In this document: positions 63,151 to 64,000 of the stretch, in pieces
Position numbering within the stretch: position 1 is the stretch's first letter
Layout of the letters: each line of letters begins with the position of its first letter
Assembly: GCF_030316765.1 (NCBI RefSeq)
Contig: NZ_JASZYT010000004.1
Coordinates: 124,001-188,000 of the forward strand
Origin: Variovorax saccharolyticus
Lineage (GTDB): Bacteria; Pseudomonadota; Gammaproteobacteria; Burkholderiales; Burkholderiaceae_C
Direction of reading: 5' to 3'
DNA length: 64,000 nucleotides
Translations under genes and position numbers: made by a program
The notes under the pieces: model-generated
Databases searched by the model: none
The model's input: the letters and a program-made list of their open reading frames with translations, nothing else
Told to the model about the DNA's origin: nothing

Positions 63151-63281
63151 TAATCTGACTGGAGCCTGACGGACGCACGTCGGACCGTCGGCAGGACCAC
63201 GTTCTGCTCCGCCGGAGCCCGCGCATCGCGCGGGTGCCTTGGCAATGCCGAGCCCATTGTTCAACCCGCAAGCCATCTCCC

Positions 63282-63773
63282 ATGCAAATCAAGAGCAAGA
63301 AGAACTTCGTCTCCGGCCTCATGTTCGCCTGCGTCGGCGCAGCGTTCTCGCTGGGCGCCACCACCTACAACGTCGGCAGTGCCGCCCGCATGGGCCCGGG
63401 CTACTTCCCGCTGATCGTCGGCGCCCTGCTGGCGCTGCTGGGCACGGTGGTGGTGCTCGGCTCTCTCACGCCGAAGCGCACGGGCGACGGCGAACCGATC
63501 GGCAAGATCGCCTGGAAGCCGCTCGGTTTCATCATCGGCGCCAACGTGCTGTTCGGCATCCTGCTTGCGGGCCTGCGCAGCGTGGGCCTGCCGGCCATGG
63601 GGCTGATCTTCGCGATCTATGCGCTCGTGGTCGTTGCCTGCATGGCGGGCGCCAACTTCAGCATGAAGCTGGCCTTGATCCTGGCGACCGTGCTGGCGAT
63701 CGGCAGTTACCTCACCTTCATCGTCGGCCTGAAGCTGCAGTTTCAGGTGTGGCCGACCTTCATCGTCGGCTGA
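63282..63773 (+). CDS. tctB: Tripartite tricarboxylate transporter small subunit, TctB type
   Basis: A 163-residue membrane protein (DUF1468/TctB) with about four spans: [55 protein letters not shown] and two C-terminal helices. It is the small membrane subunit that pairs with TctA and a Bug receptor to import carboxylates. The ATG at 63282 is preferred over a GTG/TTG extension to 63234 because this one gives the family's N-terminus. Confidence 0.88.
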   Translation: MQIKSKKNFVSGLMFACVGAAFSLGATTYNVGSAARMGPGYFPLIVGALLALLGTVVVLGSLTPKRTGDGEPIGKIAWKPLGFIIGANVLFGILLAGLRSVGLPAMGLIFAIYALVVVACMAGANFSMKLALILATVLAIGSYLTFIVGLKLQFQVWPTFIVG

Positions 63774-63789
63774 AGACCGGACATCACCC

Positions 63790-64000
63790 ATGAACGACCT
63801 GATCAACAACCTCTCGATCGGCTTCGCCACGGCGGTGACGCTGCAGAACCTTGCCTATGCCTTCATCGGCTGCCTGCTGGGCACGCTGATCGGCGTGCTG
63901 CCGGGCATCGGCCCGACGGCCACCATCGCGATGCTGCTGCCGGCCACCTATGCGCTGCCGCCGGTGGCGGCGCTCATCATGCTCGCCGGCATCTACTACG
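63790..64000 (+). CDS. tctA: Tripartite tricarboxylate transporter large subunit, TctA, N-terminal part
   Basis: The frame from the ATG at 63790 is open to the window edge (70 codons). It reads [20 protein letters not shown], then '[20 protein letters not shown]' and [20 protein letters not shown], the standard opening of the large 12-span permease TctA. The gene continues beyond 64000. This is the only Bug-partner permease in the window. Confidence 0.88.
   Translation, partial: MNDLINNLSIGFATAVTLQNLAYAFIGCLLGTLIGVLPGIGPTATIAMLLPATYALPPVAALIMLAGIYY

Noticed and set aside
1..64000. tRNA, rRNA, CRISPR arrays, transposases or phage genes
   Set aside because: None was recognised. Palindromes found are single regulatory-type sites, and repeats lack the regular spacing of a CRISPR array.

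Overview
The window reads as a chromosomal segment of a G+C-rich betaproteobacterium, most likely Burkholderiales (Comamonadaceae, Variovorax-like). The basis is the uniform high G+C, the very dense packing with four-base ATGA overlaps, and above all the seven Bug (TctC-type) periplasmic solute receptors, a family strongly expanded in that order. It is an accessory catabolic region: blocks of transport, enzyme and regulator genes with little housekeeping content. No rRNA, tRNA, CRISPR array or recognisable transposase was seen.

Layout. (A) 1-7129: sugar-acid block with a truncated LacI-type regulator, an L-arabinonate-type dehydratase, three Bug receptors, an RraA-like aldolase homologue and a D-2-hydroxyacid dehydrogenase. 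(B) 7172-17588: aromatic-acid block with two vanillate-demethylase-like Rieske oxygenases, one shared reductase, a full branched-chain-type ABC importer (livKHMGF order), and MarR and LuxR regulators. (C) 17617-24112: a thioesterase/IclR pair divergent from an acyl-CoA ligase, a double-hotdog dehydratase, a class III CoA-transferase and a Bug receptor. (D) 24124-32402: an IclR regulator divergent from class III CoA-transferase, CitE-like lyase, class I CoA-transferase, enoyl-CoA hydratase, acyl-CoA dehydrogenase, Bug receptor and LysR. This looks like a complete activate-oxidise-hydrate-cleave route for a carboxylic or dicarboxylic acid. (E) 32418-48550: the most unusual part. A flavin reductase fused to an IclR-type effector domain sits divergent from an NtaA/SnaA-type flavin monooxygenase. 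Around it are an aldehyde dehydrogenase, a 3-hydroxyisobutyrate-dehydrogenase-like enzyme, a Bug receptor, an AtuA-like protein with its DUF4387 partner, an MmgE/PrpD protein, LysR, a second Liv ABC importer and an amidohydrolase. (F) 48645-50816: rearranged remnants, namely two diverged LysR C-termini in inverted orientation and the C-terminal stub of a YdiJ-type FeS oxidoreductase. (G) 50813-55605: a metallo-beta-lactamase-fold lipoprotein, an isochorismatase-like hydrolase with its GlxA-type regulator, and a repeat-built lipoprotein. (H) 55831-62601: a metal-uptake-like block with a Fur-box-like site, a small exported Cys/His protein, a TonB receptor, an ABC-2 system with two DUF3526 permeases and a Fur-family regulator. 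(I) 62628-64000: MarR divergent from the start of a tctBA tripartite tricarboxylate transporter, which runs off the window.

How it works together. Most blocks repeat one design: a regulator divergent from an operon, a dedicated solute receptor, and a short set of CoA-dependent or oxygenase enzymes. Six of the seven Bug receptors have no permease beside them. They may share a TctAB elsewhere, possibly the pair that begins at 63282, or may act as sensors. Substrates cannot be fixed from sequence alone. The best candidates for new biology are the effector-domain flavin reductase with its monooxygenase/AtuA/DUF4387/PrpD neighbourhood, and the CoA pathway of block D.
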